Numbered from the stretch's first letter, positions 45,150-56,450 are shown. The stretch is 64,000 nucleotides of DNA from Rosa chinensis (GCF_002994745.2 NC_037088.1:3167001-3231000); one strand, 5' to 3'. Numbers and translations: made by a program. The notes: generated from the letters alone by a model not told the origin.

Positions 45150-45354
45150 CTCCCCCTTGTGCCAAGTCAAAGACAAAATGGTGCATGGGTTGTTGCCTCA
45201 CTAAAAACCTTGCCAAGTAACAATAAAAACCCTGTGGGACAAAAATAAAACTTGATCGAAGGAAAAGAGCACAACGCACCATCTACATTTGAGAATGACA
45301 TGTGTGTGTTAGACTCCCCCTGACGTCTACACCTCCCCCTGATCATTACATTAA

Positions 45355-45972
45355 TCAAGTGAGCTTGGAAAGTTTTCGCATTCCTATGCTTTTCACATGT
45401 TTCTCAAATGTGGCCTTAGGCAGTGATTTGGTGAACAAATCTGCCACATTCTCCTCAGACCTTACTTGATTCACTTGAATCTTGAGGAGGGTCTGTTGTT
45501 GCTGATTGTAGAACAACTTTGGCGATATGTGTTTTGTGTTATCACCCTTAATATAACCTAGCTTCATCTGTTCGATGCAAGCTGCATTGTGTTCATAAAT
45601 GCAAGTAGGCTCTTCAGTGGTAGAACTCAAACCACTAATCTCTCGAATATGTGCAATGATAGTTCTTAACCATACACACTCACGAACCGCCTCATGTACA
45701 ACAATGATCTCTGAGTGGTTCGAGGAGGTAGCCACAAGGGTTTGCTTGGTTGATCTCTAAGATATCGTCGTGTTCCCATTGGTAAATACATAACCAGTTT
45801 GGGAACGACCTTTATATGGGTCAGAGAGATACCCAGCATCAGCAAAACCAACCAAAACATCATTTGGCGTTTCGGTGTAGTGAGTGGCACTTTCGCCATC
45901 AATACTTTCTTCAGGGATTGCAGTTCCATCTGCGGTCCCTCTTGTCTCTCTGTAGGGAAAGAACAGTCTCAA
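45355..45972 (-). pseudogene. Copia-B RNase H domain
   Basis: LFFPYRETRGTADGTAIPEE begins the frame; GRSQTGYVFTNGNTTIS ends at a stop near 45757. The frame resumes at MATSSNHSEIIVVHEAVREC and runs to LFTKSLPKATFEKHVKSIGM. It is one stop away from an open RNase H, and its C-terminal tail is better preserved than in Copia-A. Confidence 0.8.
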
Positions 45973-45986
45973 GTCAATGGTTCCTT

Positions 45987-46774
45987 TTAGGTATCGAAAA
46001 TGTTCTTGATACCATTCCAGTGACGCTGCGTTGGCGCTGAGCTAAATCTAGCTAACAAGTTCACTGAGAATGCAATGTCTGGTCGAGTAAATTGGGCTAA
46101 GTACAATAATGCGCCTATTGCATTTAGATAGGGAATTTCAGCTCCCAATACTTGTTCGTCATCTTCCTTTGGACGAAATGGATCTTTCCTTGCATCCAAA
46201 CTCCGACCGATCATGGGAGTGCTAGCAGGATGTGCTTTGTCCATGTTATATCGCCTGACTTTTGGACATATGCAGACTGGTGGATTAATATTCCACAAAC
46301 TCGGTGTTCTAGTTCAAGGCCTAGATAGAATCGAGTTTTCCCAAGATCCTTCATCTCAAATTCGGATTTCAAGTAGCTTGCGGTTTCTCTTATTTCATCA
46401 AGAGTACCTGTTATGTTCATATCATCGACATATACTGCTACAATTGCCAATCCGGAACTTGTTTTCTTTATGAATACGCAGGGGCATAATTCATCGTTCT
46501 TATATCCCTTCCCAATCAAGTAGTCACTTAGACGGGTATACCACATCCGCCTGGATTGTTTTAATCCATAAAGTGAGCGTTTCAACCTAGTTGCAAACGC
46601 ACTCCGTGGTTTAGAGTCACTTGGCTTGGGTAATGTAAGGCCATCAGGCACTTTCTTATATATCTCTGAATCTAGATCCCCATGGAGATATGCAGTAACC
46701 ACATCTATGAGCTGCATTTCCAGTCCTTTGGAAACTACTAAGCTAACTAAGTAGCGGAACGTTATAACGTCCAT
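45987..46774 (-). pseudogene. Copia-B reverse transcriptase (RVT_2), nearly open
   Basis: The frame 46774-46211 is open for 187 residues: ITFRYLVSLVVSKGLEMQLI, DVVTAYLHGDLDSEIYKKVP, SLYGLKQSRRMWYTRLSDYL and LAIVAVYVDDMNITGTLDEI with the catalytic YVDD, then KDLGKTRFYLGLELEH. The next frame (46298-45987) carries [13 protein letters not shown] and [20 protein letters not shown]. One frameshift near 46220 divides the two. The usual N-terminal RT block (FSQRPGIDYE) lies upstream around 46800 with a stop. Confidence 0.85.
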
Positions 46775-47235
46775 TTTGGGAGAGAATGTCTCCTAGTAGT
46801 CAATTCCAGGGCGTTGTGAGAAACCTTGCACCACAAGGCGAGCCTTGTACCTTAGGACTTCATTCTTCTCATTACGCTTTCTGACAAAAGTCCATTTATG
46901 TCCTACAGGCTTTACACTTGGTGGGGTTAGCACTACCTGACCAAATACCTGTCTCTTTGTCAGAGAATCTAATTCTACCTGGATTGATTCATTCCATTTA
47001 GGCCAATCTGCTCTTTGTTAACATTTTTCAACAGAGCGTGGTTCGATATCATCGTGCTCTATGATTCCTTGAGCAACAGTATATATCATCAATGTGTATG
47101 GAAGATCTTTCTATCAACTCATACGCACTCTCGTAATTTTCTCTTCTAGGGTTTGAGTTTATTTTTCAACGGAAAGAAGAAAGAAATTAGAAAATTATTT
47201 CTTCTTGGCTATTGGCTCTGAGCGTGCTGATAACG

Positions 47236-47427
47236 TGTAAAAGTAAAAATGGATTAGAATGGTCTACTCATTTCATTCATAACCCCTTTATATAGGGATA
47301 TGATTACAACGGAAATATCAATTACATTGATGATACTAAATGCTGATTGAGCTGTGATTTGTAATTACTTGATTCCCTCTTCGTCTGTTTCTTTGACGAA
47401 GGCACATAATGTGCTTTTCCTTTAACA
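47236..47427 (-). mobile_element. Copia-B 5' LTR
   Basis: TG...CA ends, 192 bp. On the minus strand the primer-site region cgttatcagcacgctcagag follows at once (47216-47235), as in Copia-A. Confidence 0.88.
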
Positions 47428-47507
47428 AAGACCAAGTAATAGTCTAATTAAAAATGAGGCATTATGCCTTCACAACTGTTTTTGGAAAATAAAGTAAATA
47501 AAGCAGA

Positions 47508-48574
47508 TCAGTCAAAATCTGGTGCATCGGTTGACTGAGCAAATTCCTTGTTGCCATTAAAGTCTGCAATTGTGAGGTTGACGTCTGGGTCATGGTCTCC
47601 TCCTTCCATATAGTGAGCCTCTTGTTCTTTTGACTCCCTATACCTCTTGTAATTGGCTGCTACTCTGGTGCTTGCTTGGCAGTTCTTGTACCAATGCCCA
47701 AAGACTCCACACCTATAGCATGGTTCATTGCCAACTCTATCTTGTTTGACTGAAGGGTTCTTAGGTGCCCTTTGCACCTTGTTTCCGTGACCACTAGGGC
47801 CAGCACCACCATCTCTGCGCCATACATTGGGAGGGCCTCCACGACCCATATCTCGACCCCCATGTCCCTTGCCACGTAGTGCATTGTTGCCACGTGGGTA
47901 GGGATCAACACGTCCAACCCCTTTTGCATTGGGGTTCTTTCCACCTTTCACTTTGCCATAATTAGCCTCAGGAATTTTTTTTGTCCCAACAGGCCTGGCA
48001 TTGTTGTTCAAAAGAACCTCATTATGCCTCTCAGCCACTTGCAGTGGGTTGATCAGCTTGTTGAAGGTTGTGATTCTTTTGTTATCATACTCCAGCCTAT
48101 ACTGGTTCGCTAGTATAATTGCTGAAGTAGGAAAAGTGGAAAGAGTCTTCTGGATCATATCATTTTCTGTGAGTTCATTTCCATAAAATTTAGACGTGCT
48201 TTTAGGCGCAACATATCCTTGTTGAAGTCATTGACCCTTTTATAGTCAAGCAAGCGGATTTCATTCCACTGAACGGTTAGTTCTAGGAGCAAGGTGTCGT
48301 GAATGTTCCCAAAACGTCTCTTAAGGGCATCCCACAGTTCTTTGGGTGTCTTCAACTGAAGGTACTCCCAGCGTAGGCTAGGATCAATATGTCACCTCAG
48401 AAACATTAAGGCATTTGCTTTCACCTTGTCAGACGGTCCATTGTCTTTGGGGTCGGTAATGGTGGCAGTGTAATCTCTTTCCACAAAGGCAGTTTCTACA
48501 TCGGAAACCCAATGGTGGTACTCAAGTCCGTCTTAGTCCAAAATGTCAAATTCAGGTCGAGTTGGATCAGCCAT
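47508..48574 (-). pseudogene. Copia-A gag (UBN2-type) with zinc knuckle
   Basis: Gag forms the virus-like particle. It starts at the ATG at 48574 (MADPTRPEFDILD), meets an in-frame stop within 15 codons, then reads GLEYHHWVSDVETAFVERDY. LKTPKELWDALKRRFGNIHD and LDYKRVNDFNKDMLRLKARL are the UBN2 blocks. A frameshift near 48170-48190 leads to the open frame to 47508. That frame holds a glycine- and arginine-rich stretch and a zinc knuckle, CYRCGVFGHWYKNC. One stop and one frameshift separate it from an intact Gag. Confidence 0.85.
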
Positions 48575-50148
48575 CTACATAAACAAGAGGGAAGATATAA
48601 ATTACGCAGTCATAAAGATATCCACGTTAATTATTTTCCAAAAATATGAATTAGATTGCAAGACCAAGATTCGTAATGGTGACACTATTTTTTTTTCGAT
48701 GCTACGTGAAAATGCATTATCACGGTAAGTATGTATGTATAATGCTCATGAATTTTCATTATCATGGCAAAGCGGATTATATAAGTTGCATTCTAAAAAT
48801 AAGCATAACACATTTAAACATAGCATATATATAAGAAATAAACTACATGGCATGCTCAAATTTCATAAATATATAACAAAATATGTGTTCCACATACTAA
48901 TAGCGATAATATATCATGCGTAAAATAAAAATCACGAAACATGCTTAAAAATTCATGATAAAAATATAAGCAATAAAATATAAAGCATGCTTAAACATAA
49001 TTATAAATCATGCTTTTAAAAATAATCATATAAAACATAAATAATAAGGCATGCTTAAAACAATCAAAATTATCTAATTAAACATGCTTAATAACAAAAT
49101 AAAAGCATAAACAATAAAGTATAAAGCATGCTAAAAAAAAAAAAAAAAAAAATTCCCATGCTTGGTTAAAATTATAAAATAAAATAAAGAAAACATACTT
49201 GATTTCAAGAAAACAAAACTATCTTAGCGCACGCGCGTGTTGATGCAGGCGTGCGTAGCGACGTTTGTGTGCTTGAGAAAAAAAACTGGACCGCTTCCTC
49301 TCCCTTTTCAGCAGTGGGCTTTGATCCCCCTTTTTTTTTCTGGGCCGGGTCTTTTCTTTGGGCCTTCTCTTTGATCTTTTCTTTTTCTGTTTTGTTTTCG
49401 TTTCTGGGCCTGCAGTGCTCTTTTTTTTTTTTTTTTTTTTGAATTGCCGAGTTGCCTCTTTTTTTCTTCTTCTTCTTCTTCTTCTTCCTCCTCCGGCTTT
49501 CCTTCCTTTTGGTTTAGCAGCGGACTGGTCTGGGATCTGCAGGTCGTGGAGGGCGCTTGGCTGGTGGCGCGGGGCAGTGGGCTGTTGGGCAGGGCTGTCT
49601 GGTGCGCGGGGCTGTTACGTCATCGCCGATGTGGTTGCTGCGACAGTGGGGAGCGACGGTAGACTGATGCGGTGATGTGGGCTGGTGTCCGTATCGATCG
49701 GGAAATGCAGCAGGCGCGAATGTCCGGTAGGTTGCAGGAATCGATCGGTGCTGCGATCGGTGTTGGGTTGCAGGGATCTGCAGGTGAGAGGCAGCAAGGC
49801 TGGGTCGGAGGAGCTGCTGCAGGGCCGGATCGGAGGCGTTGCTACAAGGGTCGGAGGCGCTGCTGCTGTCCGGAGGAGGATCAGGCAGCCGGTCTAGACG
49901 ATGAGTTGCGGTGATCAGGTGCGGGTGCGGAGAGCAATTGCTCTGGGCTGGGTGTGGAGAGCAATTGGCTGGCCGGTCTGTGGAAGGGAGCAGAGGTTAA
50001 GCTGTGCGCGCGGAGGGATGGCCTAGGGTGGAGGCTGCTGCACGAATTTTTTTTTTTTGATTGGCGGCAGAAAAGAAGAAAAACTTTTTCTTCTTAGGGT
50101 TTGAGTTTTTTTTTTTCTTGGCTATTTACTCTGAGCGTGCTGATAACG
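48575..50148 (-). other. Copia-A leader between LTR and gag
   Basis: Non-coding. The part next to the LTR (about 49500-50040) is GC-rich, and a long T run lies at 49422-49440. A poly(A)-like run is at 49133-49151. The primer-site region cgttatcagcacgctcagag (50129-50148 on the minus strand) directly follows the LTR; it is not the tRNA-iMet site (tggtatcagag) of most plant Copia elements. Confidence 0.6.
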
Positions 50149-50362
50149 TGTAAAAGTAAAATGGGAATTGGAATTGGTCTTCTCATTTCATTTCATAGTC
50201 CCTTTATATAGGGATAGAATTACAACGGAAATATTAATTACATTAAATACATTGAATGCTGATTGATCTATAATTGTGCTGATTGATGGTAATCACTGAT
50301 TCCTTGATTCCCTCTCCGTCAGTTGCTTTGACGAAGGCACACAATATGTTTTTCCTTTAACA
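50149..50362 (-). mobile_element. Copia-A 5' LTR
   Basis: TG...CA ends, 214 bp. It pairs with 40758-40971, with about two differences over the whole length. Confidence 0.9.
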
Positions 50363-50843
50363 TTTTTCAAATTTATCATTTTATTTTATTATAATAATAT
50401 TTAAATTAAGAGCAAAATTAATTTTTGAGACAAAAATTATTTTTTTTAAGGTGTACATTTGAATGAGGTATCTATGTGATATTTTTTATAACATTTTCGG
50501 ATAAGATTTTTAAGTGCGACCGTTGAGCAATGTATAATTGATAGCCATTTATATGCATATGACCCTTGGGAAGAAATTAATTCTCAATTCAACCAATGGC
50601 AAGTTGTCACTTGCCTATTATTTGGTCTTCTTTTATCAACCCAAATGCTCTACATTTTGATTGTTCATCTGCCATGTTGGGACCATAATTTTGGACTCAA
50701 CTAGCGAAAAGGCTAAGTTTGGCCCTCTTAACAGCCCTATGGCCCTTTGACCCTCTTCTAATTTGTAGTTGGAGATCAAAAAATAGCTAAATTATAGGAA
50801 TGGGCTCTTGAAAGTTTAAACTCCATTGTTGGAGATGGCCTAA

Positions 50844-51175
50844 CGTACCTTTCAATTTTTATAGGTACATTCAGTCGGAAAGAAAACCAATTTGCCAGAA
50901 AAAATAATAAAATAATAAAATGAGGTTTCTACATCTGCCACTACAAAGTGTTAGGGTCAAATTCCCTTGTTAAGAAAATGATGGATAATATTAAACTATG
51001 ACAGATCGAAACTCCACAACTGGAACAGCACCCCAGATACCAACTGAGTTTATTAACCAGATACAGATAGTATAGCTCCAAAACCGAAACAAAAGTAATC
51101 ATCTACAAATCGCCGCCCTCCCATCTCATACATAATAACATTTCGTTTTCTATCCAAACAATCAGTCAAAGAAAA
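50844..51175 (+). promoter_or_regulatory. Presumed promoter and leader of the ATL gene
   Basis: These 332 bases between the MITE target duplication and the ATL start codon are the only unassigned sequence upstream of the gene. They are AT-rich. I cannot place a TATA box or transcription start with confidence. If ATL is transcribed, its promoter is either within this interval or borrowed from the transposons. Confidence 0.35.
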
Positions 51176-51652
51176 ATGAAAAAGATAGACCTATTTCTTG
51201 CATGGTTATGCATCAGCCAAAAAATGGATCGGGATGAACTATATGATTCTGGTGGAGTCTTCATTGGTGTTCTTGCCATAATCATACTGATCATTGTAAT
51301 TTCTTACTGCCATCGCAGGCAATCCCTGGTCGATCCGTCAGATCATGATGAGTCATCTGCAACAACTGAACAAGGCCTTGACGAAGCTACAATATGTGCA
51401 TATCCAAAGCTGCTTTACTCAGAAGCCAAGCTGCACCTGATTGATTCAATTTCATGTACTTCTCCTTCTTGTTGCAGCATATGCTTGGCTGATTTTGAAG
51501 ACAAGGATGTATTGAGATCTGTCCCTAATTGTGGCCATTTCTTTCACCAACTATGCGTGGACAAATGGTTGCTGCTTCACCCCACATGCCCAGTTTGCAG
51601 AAACTCACTTGTCGATCCATTGACTTCTGTTGGTTCTGTACCTGAGGTCTAG
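51176..51652 (+). CDS. RING-H2 finger protein, ATL family (E3 ubiquitin ligase)
   Basis: ATL proteins are membrane-anchored RING-H2 E3 ligases. The frame is intronless, 158 residues, as is usual for ATL genes. A transmembrane helix lies at about residues 26-44 (GVFIGVLAIIILIIVISY), followed by basic CHRR. The GLD motif is at 67-69 (GLDEATICAYPKLLY). The RING-H2 spans 100-141: C100, C103, C119, H121, H124, C127, C138 and C141, with W131 of the E2-binding face, so all eight zinc ligands are present. It resembles the ATL70-73 group. Met17 (MDRDELYD) is an alternative start. All neighbours are transposons; it is the only intact host-like gene here. Confidence 0.9.
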   Translation: MKKIDLFLAWLCISQKMDRDELYDSGGVFIGVLAIIILIIVISYCHRRQSLVDPSDHDESSATTEQGLDEATICAYPKLLYSEAKLHLIDSISCTSPSCCSICLADFEDKDVLRSVPNCGHFFHQLCVDKWLLLHPTCPVCRNSLVDPLTSVGSVPEV

Positions 51653-52401
51653 TGATTTTTTTTTCTTTTTGTTCATTCACTCGGATTCAATACACATGTA
51701 TCTGATGTGCATCATCTATTGCAAATTCCATATATTTGTTCTTGATAATTGGATTGATCTACTGCATACTTCCTGAATGAAGATGGCCAATGACCAATAG
51801 TTGATGTGTATTTTTTCACTACAGACTTTGCCAAAGCAACAAGATTCAAATTTCAGATTTAGGAATTCTATCTTGTATAAATTTCTATATTCTAGCTGTA
51901 TCCAGATGGTTTCAACTTTCAACCGCAGACATCTGCATCGGTGGTACCTCAAAAGTCAAAAGCTATGTCTTTTCATGCTTTGCCTTGTAGAAAAAGCAAA
52001 AATGTAATTCACCACTTCTTAACACTAAACACTGTTTTCTAAAACTCAAAAGCCAATGTGTTTTCCATTTAAAACTTAAAAGTTTAACATTGGGAAAATT
52101 AAATTACAAATGTTGGGTCATTCTAGCTAGAGTGCTAGACTCACACTCACGACTCACCTGAGTGTATATGAGCCACACTCACTTCTAACTTGCTACGTGT
52201 ATGAAGAAAAATACAAAGAAATTTGATTTCTCAATTTCCCTTCTTACCCTCTTTAAATTAAAAAATAAATAAATAAAAACTCTTTATCTTCTCTCTCTCA
52301 CCTACGGTGACCACCTAGATTCAATTGGGCAAGGCTCAACAACCAACCCGGCGGTCAATCCAGATTGATAGATCAATCATATTCAATTTGGGTTTGTTAT
52401 C
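51653..52401. other. ATL 3' flank, no gene recognised
   Basis: AT-rich sequence after the ATL stop, probably holding its 3' UTR. No consensus polyadenylation signal was placed. The part from about 52250 is CT-rich and leads to a LINE fragment. Confidence 0.4.
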
Positions 52402-52700
52402 ATGGAAGTGAGTATCAGATCATACTCGATTATCAAGGAAGTGGAAGCGATGCATGTAGCTGTTGGAAGTTTCACGAGTTTTGTTCATAGGCTTGCACAC
52501 CTTGCTATCTCTTTGTTGATTGATGATGTTCGGTTAGATGAGACTTATGATATTATTCAGGACATTCTCTACAAGGATTATTGTAATGCTTCTATTATAG
52601 CATGGGGTTTAGGTTTTATGTCCCCCTCGTTGCAAAGTATTAATGTAATAAATGGAACTGGGCGTGGGGCTGAGTCTCCCAGCTAGGCTGGGTCCTCATT
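52402..52700 (+). pseudogene. LINE RNase H C-terminal fragment
   Basis: The frame has IIKEVEAMHVAVGSFTSFVH, RLAHLAISLLIDDVRLDETY and DIIQDILYKDYCNASIIAWG. This is the tail of the RNase H-like (RVT_3) domain at the end of plant LINE ORF2, where VAHRLAHLA is typical. The usual RSANSVA segment before HRLAH is missing, so there is a small internal deletion. The ATG at 52402 is not a real start. No poly(A) tail was seen directly after it. Confidence 0.6.
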
Positions 52701-53043
52701 TTAACCAGATATGCTAATTTTTATTTTATATTTTATTTTTTTAATTTAAACTTTAGACCTTAGAGAAACGTCAAATTGATATGTGGGGCGAGCAGGGACA
52801 TAACCAGGATGCAGGTTTGGGGTGGGCTAATTTAAGACTTGCTTACAATAAATTTTTTTTCTTTGTCAATAATAATTTAATAGATATTGAGACTAAATTT
52901 TAGAAGAAAGATTAATGGAGAATGTTCTTCTAAAGAAAAAAAAGGAACAAAATGTGGAAAGAGCAAAGAAAAACATACATGATTTACATTTAAAGGAAAA
53001 AAAATTTAAGAAAAACTAATAGAAAAGCTGTAATAAAAAAGGG
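52701..53043. other. Unassigned AT-rich spacer before Copia-C
   Basis: There is no coding frame. The phrase gggacataaccaggatgcag suggests another old repeat, but I cannot name it. Confidence 0.4.
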
Positions 53044-54236
53044 TGGAAATACTGGGATGAAACTAAAAAGCCTAGAGGGGGGTGAATAGGCTTTTCCTAC
53101 AGAAACCACAACTTTTCTTTAATTCAAAAAATCCCAACAAGAAACGTCAAAGGATTGAAACACATATATGAATCCCTGAATATAGCAGTGTAGATAAAGT
53201 GCATAAAAGAAAGGTAAACACAATCACACAGCAATCAAGAGACACCAGAATTATTTGCGCAATAAAAACCTCAAAATGAGGTAAACAATTGCAGGGCCTT
53301 AACTCTCTAAAGCCCTAGTGAAAACTGATTCACTTAATGGAAAGATACGAGTTCTCTTACAAACAACCAATAGTACTGACCTCGGCTATACTTACTAGAC
53401 TCATTCTAGAAGGCTGTATGATCACGTCTTCGTAAATCTTCTCCACTGATGAACTGCTCTCACTGGTAGGATTGATAGATACTAACCTCGACCTTCAATC
53501 TTCTTTGCACATCAACAACTCCAACTGACGTCGAGAGTACTTGATATGCAGTATATGATTGATAAATGAAAAAGTGTTTAAATCAACAATCTACTTTAAC
53601 ATGGAACAAGTAGATTACTGATATGATTTGAAGCACATCGCTATTCAAAGATGAATGAAGCCTTTTTCTAAATCACGATGAATGAATACAATCTTTTTCA
53701 CATCAAAGGCCAGCTAAATGAACGCATTTTATTGTTGTTTATAATATGCAGACTTCCCCTAAAACCTTGGACAATAAAGACACCAAAACCTAATTGACTC
53801 CTTATATGGAAGGGACATATCCTAAAAAGATATTCTACAAATAAACATGATTTTATCCCTAATAAAAAAGATAGACTTAACTGAACAAATCATGTAGAAT
53901 AAATATCCTTTTACAACTTAATGAATGGCAACAATAATGCATAAAAGTTCTCCGAACTAAAGAAAGTGAACACAGACCAACTCACATAGTTTGACCTAAC
54001 TGAGATTGCAAGAGATGCATCAATCCCAGTATGCATAAAGACACAAAATGTATGAGATGAATATGCAATTACCTATAAAGTACCTTGAGGAGTCAGCTGA
54101 AGCATTGAGTGCATTGAGTTTTTTTCTTTTCATTCGACTAGGTCTTCACTCCAATGATTGGCACACTTCTAACTTAGACCTAAGACTCTAGGTTTTGTAT
54201 TAGGAATGCCAATATACAATAAAATCTATACTAACA
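53044..54236 (-). mobile_element. Copia-C 3' LTR
   Basis: 1193 bp. It is longer than the other LTR, mainly because that copy lacks about 50 bases near 53490-53540. On the minus strand the polypurine tract ccaaagggggagat precedes it at about 54237-54250. Confidence 0.8.
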
Positions 54237-55630
54237 ATCTCCCCCTTTGGCATTCCTATACAAAACACTAATACAAAGCACCAATTGTCAAAGACCTCAC
54301 ATCAAAGAGACAACTATAACTCTCTTGAACTATGCTCTTCCTACTACAATCCAATCCACCACTGATGTTCTTCAATGCAATTCACCATTGATCATTCCCG
54401 AAACACTTTTAACAAACAAACCAATGAAAAGCATGTAACATATAGAATTAGCCCAACTTCTCCCCCTTTTTGTCTAAGAATGACAAAGGGCCCCAACAGG
54501 ATAGAATTACCATCATCTCATGCAGCGAAAGACTAAGAACAATGAATGGTAAAAGAAAAACCCATGGTAGAGTGCATACAGAAACTCTAAGCTATAAACC
54601 ACAAGAACCGTGTTCAATACTATCGCATGAGAGAACGATGCCATAGGAAACATGAACATGTTGATTAAGAGGCATGAAACTGTACCAAAACTCCCAATAT
54701 ATGGATGCAATCAACATTCATCCAACACTCATTTCAAATCACCCAGAAACTTGAAAATTAACAAGTAGTACTCAATCTCCCCCTTAATAGGACATCTGAC
54801 GTACAAAAGGTAATATGCATGAAAATGACCATGAAACACACAATGGGACACGATTTTGTTCCTAAAGTGAATATGTAAGGAAATGCAAAGCATTTTGAGA
54901 TAGGGATTAGATAACTTCTCAAAGTTGAGAGTAACCCAAGCAAAAGTAAGGACATCTTTACTCCTCTAACAACAAGCATTCAAAAGCAGAACTGAGCTAA
55001 TTGCTCTCTTAACTTTGTGGTTGGGTGAACAAAAATCAATATGGAGTTTTAACGTCAACTAAGATCAACCAGGATTAGAGTTCACAAACCAGAGTCACAA
55101 GTTACCAAGAACAACACTTCTCAACACTTTCCTTATATCTCCGAGTGGGCACATATATTTTCTTCTGAGGCCTTTCACACTTTATTCAGAAACACATTTT
55201 TTATTTTTATTTTTGTGATGTGACTCATATAGGGAGCCTTATGTCAGTGGTTCCAAATTATATGGTTTTAGGGCACTAAGTGTAACAAGGACACTCCAAA
55301 GGACACATAAACTCGAGTCAATTAAAAGCATCAAGATAAAACACCGGGAGACCAAGTCATTCCTGTTTCTTCCCAATCCTCATATCTTTCGTCACGACTG
55401 AGGCCTGTTTACTTTAGAAATAGCATGGACAACCTCCAAATTTCAATGAATTTTTTTTTTCCAAGGAGCATAGAATTACGAACACCAACAAGAGCTCGGT
55501 TTGTTAAGGACTAATCTCGGATCACTTAGAACAAGATGTTACCCCCACAAAAGACTTAAGTGTGCAAATGAGAGGTACAAAGTTTGGGAAAGTAAACGAG
55601 CCTTAGTCCTTGACTAAATAGCCAAAGTTA
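54237..55630. other. Copia-C 3' non-coding interior
   Basis: AT-rich sequence with stops in all frames. In Maximus-type elements a long non-coding or env-like region lies here; nothing similar to a protein is recognised. Confidence 0.4.
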
Positions 55631-56450
55631 GAGCAAGCTCACCCGTAGTCAAGAAATGTCAAGGTCGAGAAGTCAAGAATTCGACCAGTCAAGATACTGT
55701 TCATTGCCACTGGACATGGGTTTACACCCTTTTTTTTCTTGACCGGTCAAGACTGTTCATCCACTTTTAGGTTATTTAGGAATTTGGGAAAACTTCCTTC
55801 ATGAAAGTTGTAGAGCTCGTCGATACGATCTCGTGCATACATGGAACGCAATATTCGGAGTTCGTATGAATTTATTATGAATTTTTGAAATATGAAAATT
55901 TTCTATAAATAGCAAAAAAAAAATTTCTATTTTGTTTCAAAGGACGAAAATTTTTCTTGTTTTCATTTCCCCCCCCCCCCTCCGGTTCTCTCTCTCGCGC
56001 GCCCCCAGACCTAGCGGGTTTCGTCCGACCCGACCCGGATTTTTCTCCGTCCTCCGGCCAAGGACCCGGCACCCCACCCCCCCCCCCCCCCCCCCCCCGA
56101 GGTCGCCTCACCTCGTCCTGCCGCTCCGTGGCGTCAACCCTCCCAGACGCTGCCCCCAGGCCGAGATTTAAGCAACCCCAGGCATGTCTGCTTGCTGCTG
56201 CCCCCAAGGTCGCCTCACCTGTTCTCTCTCCGCAGACGTCACCCACGTTTGGGTGTGGGCCGAGCTGGCACAGGCCTTGGCTGGGCAAGGAAAATGTCAT
56301 TCTCTTGCCTTTTTTCTTGACCGAAGTCAAGAAAGTTCATCCTTTGCCCAGTCAAGCTTCTGTTGGTGGAAGAGAGTTTTTTTCTTGCCTGGTCACCACC
56401 TCAGGAAATCCATGCTTTGCCCGGTCAAAGAGGAACCGGTGGACTTGCTC
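55631..56450. mobile_element. PIF/Harbinger-like 820-bp element inside Copia-C
   Basis: The ends gagcaagctcacc (55631) and ggtggacttgctc (56450) are inverted repeats with two mismatches. They are flanked by TTA at 55628-55630 and 56451-56453, the usual PIF/Harbinger duplication. Subterminal regions repeat gtcaag and ttgacc words in both orientations. The core (55970-56280) is GC-rich with two long C runs. No transposase is encoded; open frames here are due to the low-complexity C tracts. Confidence 0.75.

Larger units (their letters stand above)
44958..47427 (-). mobile_element. Copia-B: 2.5-kb deletion derivative nested in Copia-A
   Basis: LTRs of 192 bp lie at 44958-45149 and 47236-47427 and differ at about four bases. 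The 5-bp duplication aagac is at 44953-44957 and 47428-47432. Between the LTRs are only reverse transcriptase and RNase H (47100-45355) and a short leader (about 47140-47235). Gag, protease and integrase are missing. It is closely related to Copia-A but a different LTR subtype (192 against 214 bp). Confidence 0.92.
40758..50362 (-). mobile_element. Copia-A: 9.6-kb Ty1/Copia with 214-bp LTRs
   Basis: LTRs of equal length (214 bp) lie at 40758-40971 and 50149-50362 and differ at only about two bases. The flanking 5-bp duplication is ttttt (40753-40757 and 50363-50367). On the minus strand the order is LTR, leader (50148-48575), gag (48574-47508), integrase, reverse transcriptase, RNase H, polypurine tract, LTR. 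A shorter related Copia (44958-47427) lies between gag and pol. Gag and pol contain stops and frameshifts even though the LTRs are nearly identical. Confidence 0.92.
40604..50840. mobile_element. PIF/Harbinger-like MITE split by a Copia element
   Basis: The ends ggttatctcc (40604) and ggagatggcc (50840) are imperfect inverted repeats, flanked by TAA at 40601-40603 and 50841-50843. Further inversion is visible inside (ctataatttagccc at 40650 and the complement of ctaaattatagg near 50790). The MITE itself is about 630 bp (40604-40757 and 50363-50840); the rest is the later Copia insertion. A 3-bp TAA duplication is typical of PIF/Harbinger (Tourist) elements. No coding sequence is present. Confidence 0.75.

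Noticed and set aside
49358..49914. Cysteine-, phenylalanine- and glycine-rich open frames
   Set aside because: They lie in the non-coding leader of Copia-A and come from T runs and GC-rich sequence, not from a gene.
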